A DNA stretch of 64,000 nucleotides from Luidia sarsii (Eukaryota > Echinodermata > Asteroidea > Paxillosida > Luidiidae): positions 7,924,272 through 7,988,271 of the forward strand of contig OX465107.1 in NCBI GenBank assembly GCA_949987565.1, in the 5' to 3' direction. The position numbers and the translations under genes are program-made. Below, piece by piece: positions 1-11,176 of the stretch (position 1 is the first letter of the stretch; every line of letters starts with the position of its first letter). A model generated the notes under the pieces. The model did no database searches, was not told where the DNA came from, and saw nothing but the letters and a program-made list of their open reading frames with translations.

Positions 1-1290
1 TGATCATCAAAATCAACAAAGAAGCAAATTAAAACTATACCAGTGTCTTTGTGAATATCCACATTCTGTTAAAATCACGTTATATTCCATGAATCATTCC
101 CTGAAAGTGATAAAAGTGTCAAAATATGAAGGTGTTCGTTTTCGGTGTGCACAAAGTTAACGGAGAGTCGGGGAAATCCAAGATGGCGGCGCCCAGTGCA
201 CGATAAAAACGCGAAAGTAACACGAAAGTTAGCCACGTTTTAGCAACGTGTAAAGGCCCCGCCAGCGTCAATGACGGCTTGAAAGTGCCTTGTTATTGAA
301 GCCAAGTGATTTGTGATAACCTGGAGGTCCAGTCCCTGCCAAATCCAATTGAGATTCTGGAACAATTCGTTCGTATTTAGGGGTCACTTTTCACGCTGTA
401 AACAGCGATCCAAATCATCCCGGAAATTCTCGAACGGATTCAGAACCCGCGACACCGGGCCACGGTCTGGGCAGATCATCGCCTCTAACTAGTGCTAACT
501 GCAAGGCAGGGCTTGTGTCCAGCAACCCTTCCATAGAGATTGATCTCAGCCAATCGGCAGGACACGGTGCTTTGGTGAACCCTGACACCACTGACGTTTG
601 CGAAGTCGATCGCCAGCTAAGGAAGGGGGTGCGTCGGGACAATCGCCCGAGATGCCTGTGGTCCCTCTCCGTAGATCTGTAGAAGCCCGTAAATGACCTG
701 ATCTTGGCCGGACATCCATATTCCCATATTCCTGAAACTTTCTTAGATTTTATCTAAGAGCATTCTCGCTTACAGCGATCTGTTTTGTAACTTCGCGGTT
801 TGACATTCCCTCCCGCTGAAATGCTACGAACACCCCTTTTTTTGAAGTCGGTTAGTGGAGCGTTCCTCACCATTGTTGGTTGCTCGAAAGATCTCAACGC
901 AAAGCCTAACTCAGCTTCTATAATAGCCTAGTCCATTTTTACGAATGGGGGTCCATATCACCTCATAATTATTCATTAGAAAACCTTTCCCGCTGCGCGC
1001 ACTTTGTTGCCATTGGTTTAAATGCCTAGATAATGTAGTCATGAGCTCATGAATACGTAATGAGGCCATTCAAGATGGCGGTTTTGCACGTTGAAAAAAA
1101 CTGTCGCGAAATCATCGTCGTCGTGGAGTTACTCGATGTTTTGACACCGTGGAAATACGATTATATTTGATTAAAATAAACACACATGACACAGGTTTGA
1201 CACTTTATGTGAAATTCAGAAAGTTTTTCTGTAAAACGGGTCTTTGAAAAAACGCATATGAGTGCGATCAGACTTTTGCACGCCAGTGTA
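1..1290 (-). mobile_element. Decayed Tc1/mariner-family DNA transposon
   Basis: A transposase remnant (separate entry) lies between two related flanks. The right end, read on the minus strand, begins TACACTGGCGTGCAAAAGTC at 1290, the form of a Tc1-type terminus with its TA target site. About 95 bp inside it, and again at about 113-124 near the left edge, both arms carry a run like AAAGTGTCAAA in inverted orientation, so long imperfect terminal inverted repeats are likely. The outermost left end is either degraded or just outside the window. Family assignment rests on the transposase; the exact left boundary is inferred. Confidence 0.65.
232..905 (-). pseudogene. Tc1-like transposase remnant with the catalytic core deleted
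   Basis: Read on the minus strand this is recognisable as a Tc1-type transposase in several frames. The N-terminal helix-turn-helix part appears at about 880-640, with a stretch like REGMSNREVTKQIAVSENAL followed by YGNMDVRPRSGHLRAST. A segment like STVSCRLAEINLYGRVAGHK at about 570-500 matches the second DNA-binding region. The next recognisable sequence is already the C-terminus: VLNPFENFRDDLDRCLQ near 445-400, then LFQNLNWIWQGLDLQVI and a final AVIDAGGAFTR near 250. The section that should carry the DDE/DD34E catalytic residues is absent and the remainder is split by frameshifts and stops. This is a dead copy. Recognition is by family pattern, not alignment. Confidence 0.75.
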
Positions 1291-1785
1291 CACATGCAGT
1301 GTACTTGCACAGAGATCCACACACACGTATGCGTTCTGTTTGCGGATCATTTTGGGGTACTGTATTCATGCATCAGGCGTTAGACTAGCTCAACCAACAA
1401 CATCTTGAACCAAGACTACAGTCACTCCTGTGCAACGGTGCGCCCTCTAGCGGTTAATGATCACACGTGACTCAACATGGAAACCATAGCCAATCAGCCT
1501 GTGTGCTGCACACATTGCAGATTATAATACGGATTATGCCATAACGGCCCGATCAAACAAACCAAATGAATGATTTCTCAAGACCCAGGTATAATAACAT
1601 TAGTATAATCAATTTAGTGTTTATTAATGTACATTCACATACAAAAATAATAATGAAATACGTCTAACGATGATGTTTGTGGAAAACGTGCACCTTTGGA
1701 ATAGGTAAAAATTAACTTGGTGTTCGTCTCAGCGTGCCGGTCAACTACCGTTCAGCTGTTAATGTTGAATGTGCACTGAAGCGTG
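1291..1785. other. Unassigned AT-rich stretch
   Basis: I see no credible open frame, RNA gene or repeat here. It separates the Tc1 remnant from the pogo-like terminus and contains only scattered short GTACACTG-type words. Confidence 0.5.
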
Positions 1786-1790
1786 TAGGT

Positions 1791-1868
1791 GGGCATAACT
1801 CGAACGCCGGATAACTTATACTTTCATCCATTCCCCTGGAGTTCGACTTATCGAGATTTGACTGTAGT
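1791..1868 (-). mobile_element. Pogo/Tigger-like transposon terminus
   Basis: On the minus strand the segment starts TACAGTCAAATCTCGATAAG and goes on with GTCGAACTCC, then a second AACTCGAA-like word near 1791-1805. CAGTCAAATCTCGATAA followed by repeated TCGAA words is typical of pogo/Tigger-type terminal inverted repeats flanked by TA. I did not find the partner terminus, so this may be a solo end or an eroded MITE. Confidence 0.35.
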
Positions 1869-2029
1869 TAGAAAGTTAGAATTGCAGGCAGCGAAAGGGT
1901 CACATCTGGTGGGTGAGGAATTTTGATGCTTTTAATTTTAGATTGTCTGTTTTGTTTCTCATTGATCTGGAAAAATATGAGACCCAGATGAAACTTCCAA
2001 TTTAACTGCTAGCTCCTACACATAGCTCT

Positions 2030-2228
2030 CCCCTTCAGCCTCTCCCTCTGCCTTAATCTCTGTCTGTCTACCGTATCTCTCTGCTTCTGCCTCTGCCTCC
2101 ATCTCCGTCACAGTCACGATCTCGGTCACTGCCTCTCCCGCTGCCTCCCCCTCCCCCTTTGCCTCTCCTCTACCTCTCCATTTCCCCTCTCTCAATCACT
2201 GTCTCTGCCTCTACCTCTTGTTTGGTTT
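2030..2228 (+). repeat. Polypyrimidine tract preceding cassette copy 0
   Basis: CCTCTGCCTC-like pyrimidine-rich sequence on the + strand leads directly into the acceptor of the first exon-like cassette. It is the unexpanded form of the tracts that become kilobase minisatellites in other units. Confidence 0.7.
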
Positions 2229-2240
2229 AACTGCCCTCAG

Positions 2241-2388
2241 GAGGCAATGTTGGGACCAACAAATGTGTGACGCAGCTGGAGAAACTACCTGACATTGGCC
2301 TGGCCTGACTCCCTAACAGGAGGAGCTGATGAACCTGACAGAAGACATGACAGCCATGAGTGGATCATCCATGGCTATATGGCATCTG
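2241..2388 (+). pseudogene. Exon-like cassette, copy 0 (internally deleted)
   Basis: First copy of the cassette repeated through the left third of the window. It follows TGCCCTCAG and ends CATCTG before GTAATAAC. It is 148 bp, because about 23 bp after CCCTAACA are missing relative to the 171-bp form. The in-frame TGA sits at 2306-2308, cassette position 66-68. Its downstream intron is interrupted by the hAT element starting at 2428. Confidence 0.7.
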
Positions 2389-2439
2389 GTAATAACTTGC
2401 CTAGATTGAATCAATTGAAGTGTAGACTAGGCCTGGGAC

Positions 2440-2740
2440 AAAATGTCGACTAACCGACATTTCGCGACCGGCAAAGACATGCCGACAGTCGACATTCGTT
2501 TTCACGAAAGTCGACTTGTCGCGGTGGCGACTTGTCGGCGACAAGTCGACCCCCACGACAAGTCGACCCCCGCGACAAGTCGACCCCCGCGACAAGTCGA
2601 CCCCCGCGACAAGTCGAACTCCCACGGCACGCCACGAATTTTCGACAGTCGAAATCCCACGGCACGGCACGAAATTTCGACCAGTCGAACTCCCACGGCA
2701 CGGCACGGCATGGCACGGCACGGCACAGCATGCCGCGAAA
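2440..2740. repeat. Expanded subterminal palindrome repeats of the hAT element
   Basis: A 17-bp unit CCCCCGCGACAAGTCGA is repeated about four to five times at roughly 2550-2617. It is followed by a second short repeat built on CCCACGGCACGGCACGAA. Each unit contains the near-palindrome GACAAGTCGAC. The right end of the same transposon (5625-5690) carries GTCGACTAGTCGAC and CGACTAATCGAC, so these are probably amplified subterminal transposase-binding motifs. Confidence 0.6.
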
Positions 2741-3096
2741 CACAGTGCAATCGGCCCATCGTATACAGTACTAACACAGCACTGCCTTCAGTGTAGCAAG
2801 CTTGGGGCTGTCGGTCGTTGGACTGTTCCATTTTATTTTAGGGGAGCATAATTATGTACGTGCTGTTTCGGCGTCCAATCAGACTACCGTTTCCACGCCA
2901 ACATACGGATATGTATTATTCATAGACCTTCCCAGTGTACCATTGGTTCTAATTCGGCCATTACATATTCATCAGAATTCGTTTTGGACACTGCCGTCCT
3001 CAGTGTACGTACTGTACTGACGGAGGTCTGGGAACACAAGTGCGATGACCTTTCCCACTTGCGCACCACGTGCTAACTGCAGGATTTGAGGATTGT

Positions 3097-3190
3097 TACA
3101 TGTACACGTACGTAAGTACATGTACACATGTACTGTACGTGTACATGTACATGTGTACATTGTACATACAGTACATGTATACGTGTGCTG
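3097..3190. repeat. ATGTAC microsatellite
   Basis: Imperfect alternating GTACATGTACAT sequence. Further tracts of the same kind occur at 5487-5600, 16478-16610, 51993-52065 and 56995-57050. The word is self-complementary, so the tracts are strandless. Several of them sit inside transposons. Confidence 0.8.
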
Positions 3191-3448
3191 TACTTTTCAG
3201 GCATGAACAAATCCAGAGATCGGCAAAACTTTATGTGTACATGGACATTATACTGATAGTTTTCACCAGAATGTAATCACCTCGTAATGTGGGTTTTTTT
3301 TCTGATGAAAAATAATGATTCATTTCCTTTTTTTAACGCAAACTTTATTTGAAAAAAGGGTTTTGATAAAAAAAATGTATACAGACTTAAAGACTGTTTG
3401 CGCTGGACTTCTACTGAAAATAATCTGAAATGATACACGACACTATTG

Positions 3449-4701
3449 CAGGGCTTGAAACGAAAGGAGCGCGATCGCACTCGCGCTCCCCCGCGCTCCG
3501 TTTTCCAAGGAGAGCAAAAAAAAAAGCGCTCCCTACAAATTTAACGAGAGCATTATGATTTTTTAAAAACCGTGAAAGTTTAATCACCTTGTTTTTTGTT
3601 GTTTTTTGTTCACATGAGTTAAAAGCACAAATGTTTTGTGTCAGAAATTTAAGACATTTGCCAACCAAATCTGCTCTAAAAACGGCTTTTGGGACCGTAC
3701 TCGTCGTCGTGATTTACGTTGAGTTAAGGCTGATCGTTTGTCGATCGTGGTGCGAGATTGCGCACTGCCCAGTGTGTGCACTCGGCACGTGTGCGTATGC
3801 AATTATTAGTAGACTTCCGCCAGCCCTTACAGTTGTTTTCTAACAAATAAACTAATGTTTATTACATTTATACCAGCGATATTTCGAGTTTCGCGGTCAA
3901 CCAAAGTACGCATACCAGATAAGAATTTTTTTTTCTCTAGAATTCTAGAAAATTTGAGAAGGATTTTTCATTTCTTTCTTGAGATATTGGAAGTTCAAAT
4001 TTGCCAAATCGTTCCATTCGGCCGCGGCAGATCGAGCTAAAATGGCGGAGAAAAAGTCAAACTCGTGTTTTCCGGCCGCCTAGCGCACCCTGTAAACATC
4101 GATTTCGCCCTCAAATTGAAGCCTATATTCTCCTCTTTCTATTCATACCACTTTCAACATTAATGACTAAGGGATAAATATTAAATTACGTGAAAACAAC
4201 ATTCGGAGACGAACGATGGAAGTAATGCATTTTAGTTATGACGGATTTCCCTTCGCGACGTTAACCAGGTTGGCAAGTTTAGGTTTGGTTTCCGCCTCTA
4301 AGTAAAGCCATAGCGACACTAGGAGCTGTAGGGCCGAAACCAGCCTACGCATTGCACGTGACATGACACAACCCATCTTTGCACGCTGTATACTGCACAG
4401 TGAACATGCACAGCGGCCGCAAGGCCGCATACGATCGAGTACGCTGCGCTACTCAAGCCTGATCGGAACTTCCAGGAGTATTAGCGAGACGGTCACTCAC
4501 GCTACAAAAAAAGTGCAATTTATTTTAATACCGAAACAAAACATGAATTGGGATGATAATGGGTTTCTTTCTTTGTCGTTGGAATTGAGTGGGTTTTTTC
4601 TTTTGTTTTTCATAGAAAAAAAATCGCTCTCCTTAAATCAACAAAGTGAATTAAGGAGAGCAATTTATAGCGCTCCTCGTATTTATTAAAATGAAGGCCT
4701 G
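3449..4701 (+). mobile_element. Nested hAT-like element with 6-bp target duplication and subterminal palindromes
   Basis: The element starts CAGGGCTTGAAAC and ends ATGAAGGCCTG (inverted CAGGCCTTCAT), flanked on both sides by CTATTG (3443-3448 and 4702-4707). Just inside both termini is a near-palindrome of the form GGAGAGC, an A/T run, GCGCTCC (about 3511-3533 and 4653-4675). The interior at about 3590-4690 is related, in inverse orientation, to the interior of the element at 26176-27831. No transposase frame is visible. Short CAGGG/CAGGC inverted ends suggest a hAT relative. Direction is assigned arbitrarily. Confidence 0.7.
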
Positions 4702-5786
4702 CTATTGAAGACTGCTTTCTGAATATAAATGTCCCAATTTCCCCAATAAAAAAATACAGGCCATCGACTCCTCAAATTTCGTTGTCATTAATTTGAGAAA
4801 GGTCCCGCTAGTCAAGCCATGGGATCAAAACACGTGCATCAAAATCATTTTCCCTTCCGACAGCTCAGTTTGTTTATTTTACGAACTCACGCCGTGCCGT
4901 GATTATTAGCAGCGAAGTTAATTTTCCCCGTGCGAATTAAGTTGCGGACTAATCCGTTCACCCTTCACGGAAAATCATCAACCTCACCGAAAGCACGACC
5001 AGATTGTACTTTTTCATTCAGAGGATAATTAACTGGTTGGTGAAAGGTTGGAGTTGCTGTTTCTCCATAATATTCTGAAATGCCTAGAGACGAAACAACT
5101 CCCTGTTTGACTTTGAGGTCCACATTTCTGGGAGGCTTTGCACGTAAGCAATATTGTGACACTAACACGTGCGCTGTAAAAACGGCCGCCATGACCATGA
5201 TGAGTCCACACTTTCACCGGCCCATTCCAAAATTGGAAAGGGGGGTTAATAGAGTCAAGTTCTTAAATTAAACAAAAATAGACACACATTTTTCCGAAGT
5301 TCTGAAACCATTTCAGAATAAATGGCTTACAAAATATGAAAATGCGTGCATGACACAAAGCTATGCATGCAAGTCCTGTAAACCAATAAAATTAAATTAA
5401 TTCCACAACCACAATTTAATTGTTCCCCTACAATGAAAATGGAAGTGTCCGTCTGGTCTTGTTGTGTTCGCTGCAGAGCTGGTAACACACATGTACACAC
5501 TACACATGTACATGTACATGTACATACATGTGTGCACGTGTGTAGATGGCGTGTACATGTACATGTACTGTACAGTACATGTACACGTGTATAGTTATAC
5601 AATAAAAACGCGTGTACTAAACAATGGTCGACTAGTCGACTTTTCGCGACTATTACGCCAACGACTAATCGACTCTTGAAAATCAATAGTCGCCCAGCGC
5701 TAGTGTAGACACACTTTTAGATCATGACATGAGGCTATAATAGGAAATACATTGAAGATGTCTTTAGCTAAGGACTGCTTGAGAAT

Positions 5787-5866
5787 ACAAGTCATTCACA
5801 ATGTGTTTCAATTGGAGTTTGCCCTTCTTGCACATATCACAGCAGTAGGGTTCATTGGAATTGTTT
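5787..5866 (-). pseudogene. Antisense C2H2 zinc-finger-like relic (first copy)
   Basis: About 80 bp that recurs in most array units. Further copies begin near 6410, 8234, 8793, 10020, 10818, 11341, 13656, 13993, 16918, 18282, 21877, 22447, 24688, 25832 and 28608. On the minus strand the consensus reads HSNEPYCCDMCKKGK followed by PSLKHILTDLY. HSNEPYCCDMC matches a zinc-finger linker plus the C-x2-C half; the second, histidine half is lost. This copy diverges in its 3' part. Confidence 0.4.
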
Positions 5867-6170
5867 CTAGGACTATCTTGATAGCTTCTTAGACCATTGA
5901 TATACATTTCAAAACTCACTTTGCTTTTGATAACATAATCTTCCTAAGATCATGAGCTACTTCCTTAAAACCAACGATGCCTCAGGCACTTACTATACCT
6001 CTGCCTCTTTTTTGTTTCTCTGCATTTGCCCCTGCCTTTGCCTCTCCCTCTGTCCCTGCCTTTGTCACTTTTCCTGTCTCTGTCTCCTTGTTTGTATATG
6101 TGCCTTTGCCTGTCTGCTTTTGCCTCTGTCTTTGTCATGACACTATTGTGTATGATTTCTCTGCCCTGAA

Positions 6171-6341
6171 GTGGCGATGTTGGGACCAACAAATGCATGA
6201 TGCAGCTGGGGAAACTACCAGACATGGGCCCAGCCTGACTTCCTAACAAGAACTTGAGCAGCGAGGAGCTGATGAACCTGGTAGAAGACATGACAGCCAT
6301 GAGCTTTATGGAGTGGAGCAGGCAGAGCTATCAAGCATCTG
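6171..6341 (+). pseudogene. Exon-like cassette, copy 1
   Basis: Full-length 171-bp copy ending CATCTG before GTAATTACT. The acceptor has decayed: CCCTCAG has become CCCTGAA, although an AG occurs one base later. TGA lies in frame at 6236-6238. Downstream of it the frame continues LPNKNLSSEELMNL with a conserved MSFMEW block. Confidence 0.7.
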
Positions 6342-6611
6342 GTAATTACTTATATATGAGTCATGACATAAGACTATGAAAAAGAAATATCGTGAAGATA
6401 CCTGTAGGATACAAGTCAGTGAGAATGTGTTAATGAGGGTTTGCCCTTCTCACTCATATAATGTCAGTAGGTTTCTTGGGGGAATGGTTTCAAGAACTAT
6501 CTTGATGGCTTCTTATGCCACTGGTACAATATGCATTCCTCAGCTCAGGGTACTTGTGATGATTTTAGAATCTTCCTAACATCATTAAACTACTTCCTTA
6601 AAACCAACGAG

Positions 6612-7850
6612 AGCTGAAGCACTGCCCCTGCCTTTACCTCTGCCCCTGCCTCAGTCCCTGCCTTTACCTCTGCCCCTGCCTCACTCCCTGCCTTTACCTC
6701 TGCCCCTGCCTCACTCCCTGCCTTTGCCTCTGCCCCTGTCTCAGTCCCTGCCTTTATCTCTGCCCCTGCCTCACTCCCTGCCTTTACCTCTGCCCCTGCC
6801 TCACTCCCTGCCTCACTCCCTGCCTTTACCTCTGCCCCTGCCTCACTCCCTGCCTTTATCTCTGCCCCTGCCTCAGTCCCTGCCTTTTTCCTCAGCCCCT
6901 GCCTCACTCCCTGCCTTTACCTCTGCCCCTGCCTCACTCCCTGCCTTTATCTCTGCCCCTGCCTCACTCCCTGCCTTTTTCCTCAGCCCCTGCCTCACTC
7001 CCTGCCTTTACCTCTGCCCCTGCCTCACTCCCTGCCTTTATCTCTGCCCCTGCCTCAGTCCCTGCCTTTACCTCTGCCCCTGCCTCACTCCCTGCCTTTA
7101 CCTCTGCCTCTGCCTCACTCCCTGCCTTTACCTCTGCCCCTGCCTCACTCCCTGCCTTTACCTCTGCCCCTGCCTCACTCCCTGCCTTTACCTCTGCCCC
7201 TGCCTCACTCCCTGCCTTTACCTCTGCCCCTGCCTCACTCCCTGCCTTTACCTCTGCCCCTGCCTCAGTCCCTGCCTTTACCTCTGCCCCTGCCTCACTC
7301 CCTGCCTTTATCTCTGCCCCTGCCTCAGTCCCTGCCTTTACCTCTGCCCCTGCCTCAATCCCTGCCTTTACCTCTGCCCCTGCCTCAATCCCTGCCTTTA
7401 CCTCTGCCCCTGCCTCACTCCCTGCCTTTATCTCTGCCCCTGCGCCTCACTCCCTGCCTTTACCTCTGCCCCTGCATCACTCCCTGCCTTTACCTCTGCC
7501 CCTGCCTCACTCCCTGCCTTTTTCCTCTGCCCCTGCCTCACTCCCTGCCTTTATCTCTGCCCCTGCGCCTCACTCCCTGCCTTTGCCTCTGCCCCTGCCT
7601 CACTCCCTGCCTTTACCTCTGCCCCTGCCTCAGTCCCTGCCTTTACCTCTGCCCCTGCCTCACTCCCTGCCTTTACCTCTGCCCCTGCCTCACTCCCTGC
7701 CTTTACCTCTGCCCCTGCCTCACTCCCTGCCTTTACCTCTGCCCCTGCCTCACTCCCTGCCTTTATCTCTGCCCTTTATCTCTGCCTTTACCTCTGCCCC
7801 TGCCTCACTCCCTGCCTTTACCTCTGCCCCTGCATCACTCCCTGCCTTTG
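6612..7850 (+). repeat. 30-bp pyrimidine minisatellite in the acceptor tract of copy 2
   Basis: About 40 copies of a 30-bp unit, GCCTTTACCTCTGCCCCTGC plus CTCACTCCCT, with point variants (ACT/AGT, TTTA/TTTG/TTTT). It lies where other units have an ordinary polypyrimidine tract, immediately 5' of cassette copy 2. Because the composition lacks stop triplets, long frames are open on several readings; these are not evidence of coding. Confidence 0.9.
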
Positions 7851-7947
7851 CCACTGTGTCTGTCTCCCTTTTTGTTTCTCTGCCTTTCTGCTTTTGCCTC
7901 AACCTTTATCATGACACCGTATTGCGTTTGATTTCTCTGCCCTCAAG

Positions 7948-8118
7948 TGGCGATGTGGGAAATCAACAAATGCATGGTTCAGCTGGGGAAACTACCAGAC
8001 ATGGGCCTGGCCCGACTTCCTAACAAGAACTTGAGCAGCGAGGAGCTGATGAACCTTCCAGAATACATGATAGCCATAAGCTTCATGGAGTGGATCAAGC
8101 AGGGCTATCAAGCATCTG
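7948..8118 (+). pseudogene. Exon-like cassette, copy 2: the only fully open copy
   Basis: This copy is 171 bp, with an AG immediately before it (CCCTCAAG) and GTAATTAC after it. The phase-1 frame is open from end to end: AMWEINKCMVQLGKLPDMGL, A, R, then LPNKNLSSEELMNLPEYM and a SFMEWIKQGYQAS block. The codon at 8013-8015 is CGA (Arg) where the other copies have TGA. Predicted secondary structure is probably helical in the second half; I do not recognise a domain. I label it as part of a decayed array, but it could be a live exon of an unassembled gene, since both splice sites and the frame survive. Confidence 0.6.
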
Positions 8119-8618
8119 GTAATTACTTGATCTGGATTGAATCAGTTGAAGTGTGGACACACTCTTTAGACATGGCATGAGTCTAAGAAGAAAATACTCT
8201 TAAGATGTCTTGAGGTAAGGACTGCTTGTGGATACAAGTCGGTGAGAATATGTTTGCCCTTCTTGCACATATCACAGCAGTAGGTTTCATTGGAATTGTT
8301 TCTAGGACTGTCTTGATAGCTTCTTAGACCATTGATATACATTTCTAAGCTCAGAATGCTTGTGATTACATTATAATCTTCCTAAGATCATACGCTACTT
8401 CCTTAAAACCAACCATGCCTCATGCACTGACTGCCTCAGTCTGTCTTTTTAGTTCTCTGCATTTGCCCCTGCCTTTGTCTTTGCCACTTGCCTCTACCTC
8501 TGCCTCGATCCCTTCCATTGCCACTGTCTCTGTCTCACTTTTTTTGTATTTTCCTATACCCCTCTGCTTTTGCCTCTGCCTGCAGATACTGTATTTCATT
8601 TGATTTAACTGCCCTCAG

Positions 8619-8748
8619 GAGGCGATGTTGGGACCAACAAATGCATGGTTCAGCTGGGGAAACTACCAGAAATGGGCCCAGACTGACTTCCTAACAGGAA
8701 CTTGAGCAGCGAGGAGCTGATGAACCTGGCAGAAGACTTGAAAGCCAC
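8619..8748 (+). pseudogene. Exon-like cassette, copy 3 (3' truncated)
   Basis: Acceptor CCCTCAG is intact and TGA is at 8684-8686 (position 66-68). After AAAGCCA the sequence jumps to the downstream-intron motif AGGAAATACTGTGAAGATGCC, so the last third of the cassette and its donor were deleted. Confidence 0.65.
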
Positions 8749-9194
8749 AGGAAATACTGTGAAGATGCCTTTATGTAAGGACTGCTTGTGGATACAAGTC
8801 AGTGAGAATGTGTTTCAATGAGGGTCTGCCCTTGTTGCACATATCACAGCAGTAGGTTTCATTGGAAGGGTTTCAAAAACTGTCTTGATGGCTTCTTAGA
8901 CCTTATACATTTCTAAGCTCACGGTGCTTTTGAAAACGTTAAAATCTTGCTTAGATCATTGAGCTACTTCCTTAAAATCAACGAGGCCTCAGGCACTCAC
9001 TTTACCTCTGCCTCTTTTTTGGTTTCTCTGCAATTGCCCCTGCCTTTGCCTTTCCCTCTGCCTCTGTCCCTGCCTTTGCCACTGTTTCTGTCTCTGTCTC
9101 CCTGTTTGTATCCCTGCCCCCATCTGTCTGCTTTTGCCTCTGCTTTTATTATGAACTTCAACTGTATTTTCTTTGATTTAACTGCTCTCATCAG

Positions 9195-9369
9195 GAGGCG
9201 ATGTTGGGACCAACAAGTAAAATGCATGATGAAGCTGGGGAAACTACCAGATATGGGCCCGGCCTGACTTTCTAATAGAACTTGTGTGGCAAGGAGTTGA
9301 TGAACCTGCTGCTAGACATGAGAACCATAGGCTTCATGAAGTGGATCAGGCAGAGCTGTACAACATCTG
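9195..9369 (+). pseudogene. Exon-like cassette, copy 4
   Basis: Acceptor ATCAG and donor GTAATTACC are present. A 5-bp insertion (GTAAA) near 9217 and a later single-base loss alter the frame. TGA follows GGCC at 9265-9267. Confidence 0.6.
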
Positions 9370-9735
9370 GTAATTACCTGATCTATATTGAATCAGTGTG
9401 GGCACACTCTCTAGACATGGCATGAGGCTATCACAGGAAATACTGTGAAGATGCCTTTAGGTAGGGACTGCTTGTGGATACAAGTCAGTGAGAATGTGTT
9501 TCATTGAGGGTTTCATTGGAAGGGTTTCAAAGACTGACTTGATGGCTTCTAATTAGACCATTGATATACATTTCTAAGCTTACGGTGCTTGTGATAGCAT
9601 TACAATCTTGCTAAGATCATTGAGCTACTTCTTTAAAACCAACGAGGCCTCAGGCTCTGAATCTGCCTCTACCTGTCTGCTTTTGCCTCTGCCTTCATAA
9701 TGACACTGTGTTGCTTTTAATTTAACTGCCGTCAG

Positions 9736-9906
9736 GAGATGTTGGGACCAACAAATGCATGATGAAGCTGGGGAGACCACCGGACATTGGCCCTCCCTGA
9801 TGACTTCCTAACAAGAACTTGTGTGGCAAGGAGTTGATGAACCTGGTGCTAGACATGAGAACCATAGGCTTCATGGAGTGGATCAGGCAGGGCTGTACGG
9901 CATCTG
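9736..9906 (+). pseudogene. Exon-like cassette, copy 5
   Basis: Shares with copy 4 a diverged second half (CTTGTGTGGCAAGGAGTTGA), so the two form a sub-family. GGCGATG is shortened to GATG and an extra TGA-containing insertion precedes CTTCC. The donor GTAATTACTTG is intact. Confidence 0.6.
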
Positions 9907-10530
9907 GTAATTACTTGACTAGATTGAATCGGTTGAATGTTGACAGTCTTAAGTCATGCCATAAGGCTATGAAAGAAAATACAGTGAAGATGCATTGAGG
10001 TATCAAGGACTTCTTCAGGATACAAGTCAGTGAGAATGTGTTTCAATGAGGGTTTGCCCTTCTTGAACATAACAGGTTTCATGGGAATGGTTTCTAGGAC
10101 TAGGGCTTCTAGGCTTTCTAGGACTAGGGCTTCTTAGACCATTGATATACATTAATACGTTCAGTGTGCTCATGATAGCATTATAATCTTCCTAAGATCA
10201 TTGAGCTACTTCCTTCAAACCATCGAGGTCTCAGACACTGACTCTGCCCCTGCCTATCTTTTTCTTTCACTGCATTTTCCCCTGCCTCTGCCCCTGCCTT
10301 TGCCACTGTATCTGTCTCTGTCTCCCTTTTTATTTCTCTCCCTCTGCCCCTGCCTTTGCCTCTCCCTCTGTCCCGGTCTCTGTCTCTGTCTCCCTGTTTG
10401 TATATCTGTCTCTGTCTCCCTGTTTGTATATCTGCCTCTGTCTCCCTGTTTGTATATTTGCCTCTGTCTGTCTGCTTTTGCCTCTGCCTTCACAATGACA
10501 CTGTATTGTGTTTGATTTAACTGCCCTCAG

Positions 10531-10701
10531 GAGGCGATGTTGGGACCAACAAATGCATGATGCAGCTGGGGAAACTACCAGACATGGACCAGGCCTGACT
10601 TCCTAACAAGAGCTTGAGCAGCGAGGAGCTGATGAACCTGGCAGAAGACTTGAGAGCCATGAGCTTCATGAAATGGCTTAGGCAAGGCTATAAAGCATCT
10701 G
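10531..10701 (+). pseudogene. Exon-like cassette, copy 6
   Basis: 171 bp with consensus acceptor CTGCCCTCAG and donor GTAATTACTTG. TGA at 10596-10598. Apart from that codon the phase-1 frame is open, making this one of the best representatives of the TGA form. Confidence 0.7.
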
Positions 10702-11176
10702 GTAATTACTTGCCTTGATTGAATCAGTTAATGTGTAGACACACTATTATTAGTTTTAAGGCATGACATTATAGAAAATAATGTGAAGGTGCCTTTACGT
10801 AAGGACTGCTTGTGGATACAAGTCAGTGAGAATGTGTTTCAATGAGGGTTTGCCCTTCTTGCACATATCATGACAGTAGGGTTCATTGGAATGGTTTCAA
10901 AGACGGTCATGATGGCTTCATAGACCATTGATATGTACATTTATTTCTCAGCTCAGTGTGCTTGTGATAACAAGCTCCTGCCTCTGCCTCTCTTTTTGTT
11001 TGTTTCTCTGATTTTGCTCCTGCCTCTACCTCTGCCTTTGCCTCTCCCTGTGCCTCACTCCATGCCTTTGTCACTGTCTCTGTCTCTGTCTCACTGTTTG
11101 TATCTCTGCCTCTACCTGTCTGCTTTTGCCTCTGCCTTGATAATGAAACTATTGTCTTTGATTTCACTGCCCTCAG

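Larger units (their letters stand above)
2428..5702. mobile_element. hAT-type DNA transposon, non-autonomous, with 8-bp target duplication
   Basis: Boundaries are clear from the host repeat. The unit should read TTGAAGTGTAGACACAC, but is split into ...GTGTAGAC (2420-2427), the element, and GTGTAGAC again (5703-5710), an exact 8-bp target duplication. The left terminus is TAGGCCTGGGAC; the right, inverted, is TAGCGCTGGGCGAC. The TAG..CTGGGC form and 8-bp duplication are typical of hAT transposons. Both ends carry GTCGAC/CGACAAGTCGAC words just inside the terminus. I see no transposase frame in the 3.3 kb. A second element (3449-4701) is nested inside. What else it could be: another 8-bp-duplicating family, but the ends favour hAT. 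Confidence 0.8.

Noticed and set aside
2443..2831. Arg/Ser/Thr-rich frames on both strands at 2.4-2.85 kb
   Set aside because: They translate the subterminal CGACAAGTCGAC repeats of the hAT element.
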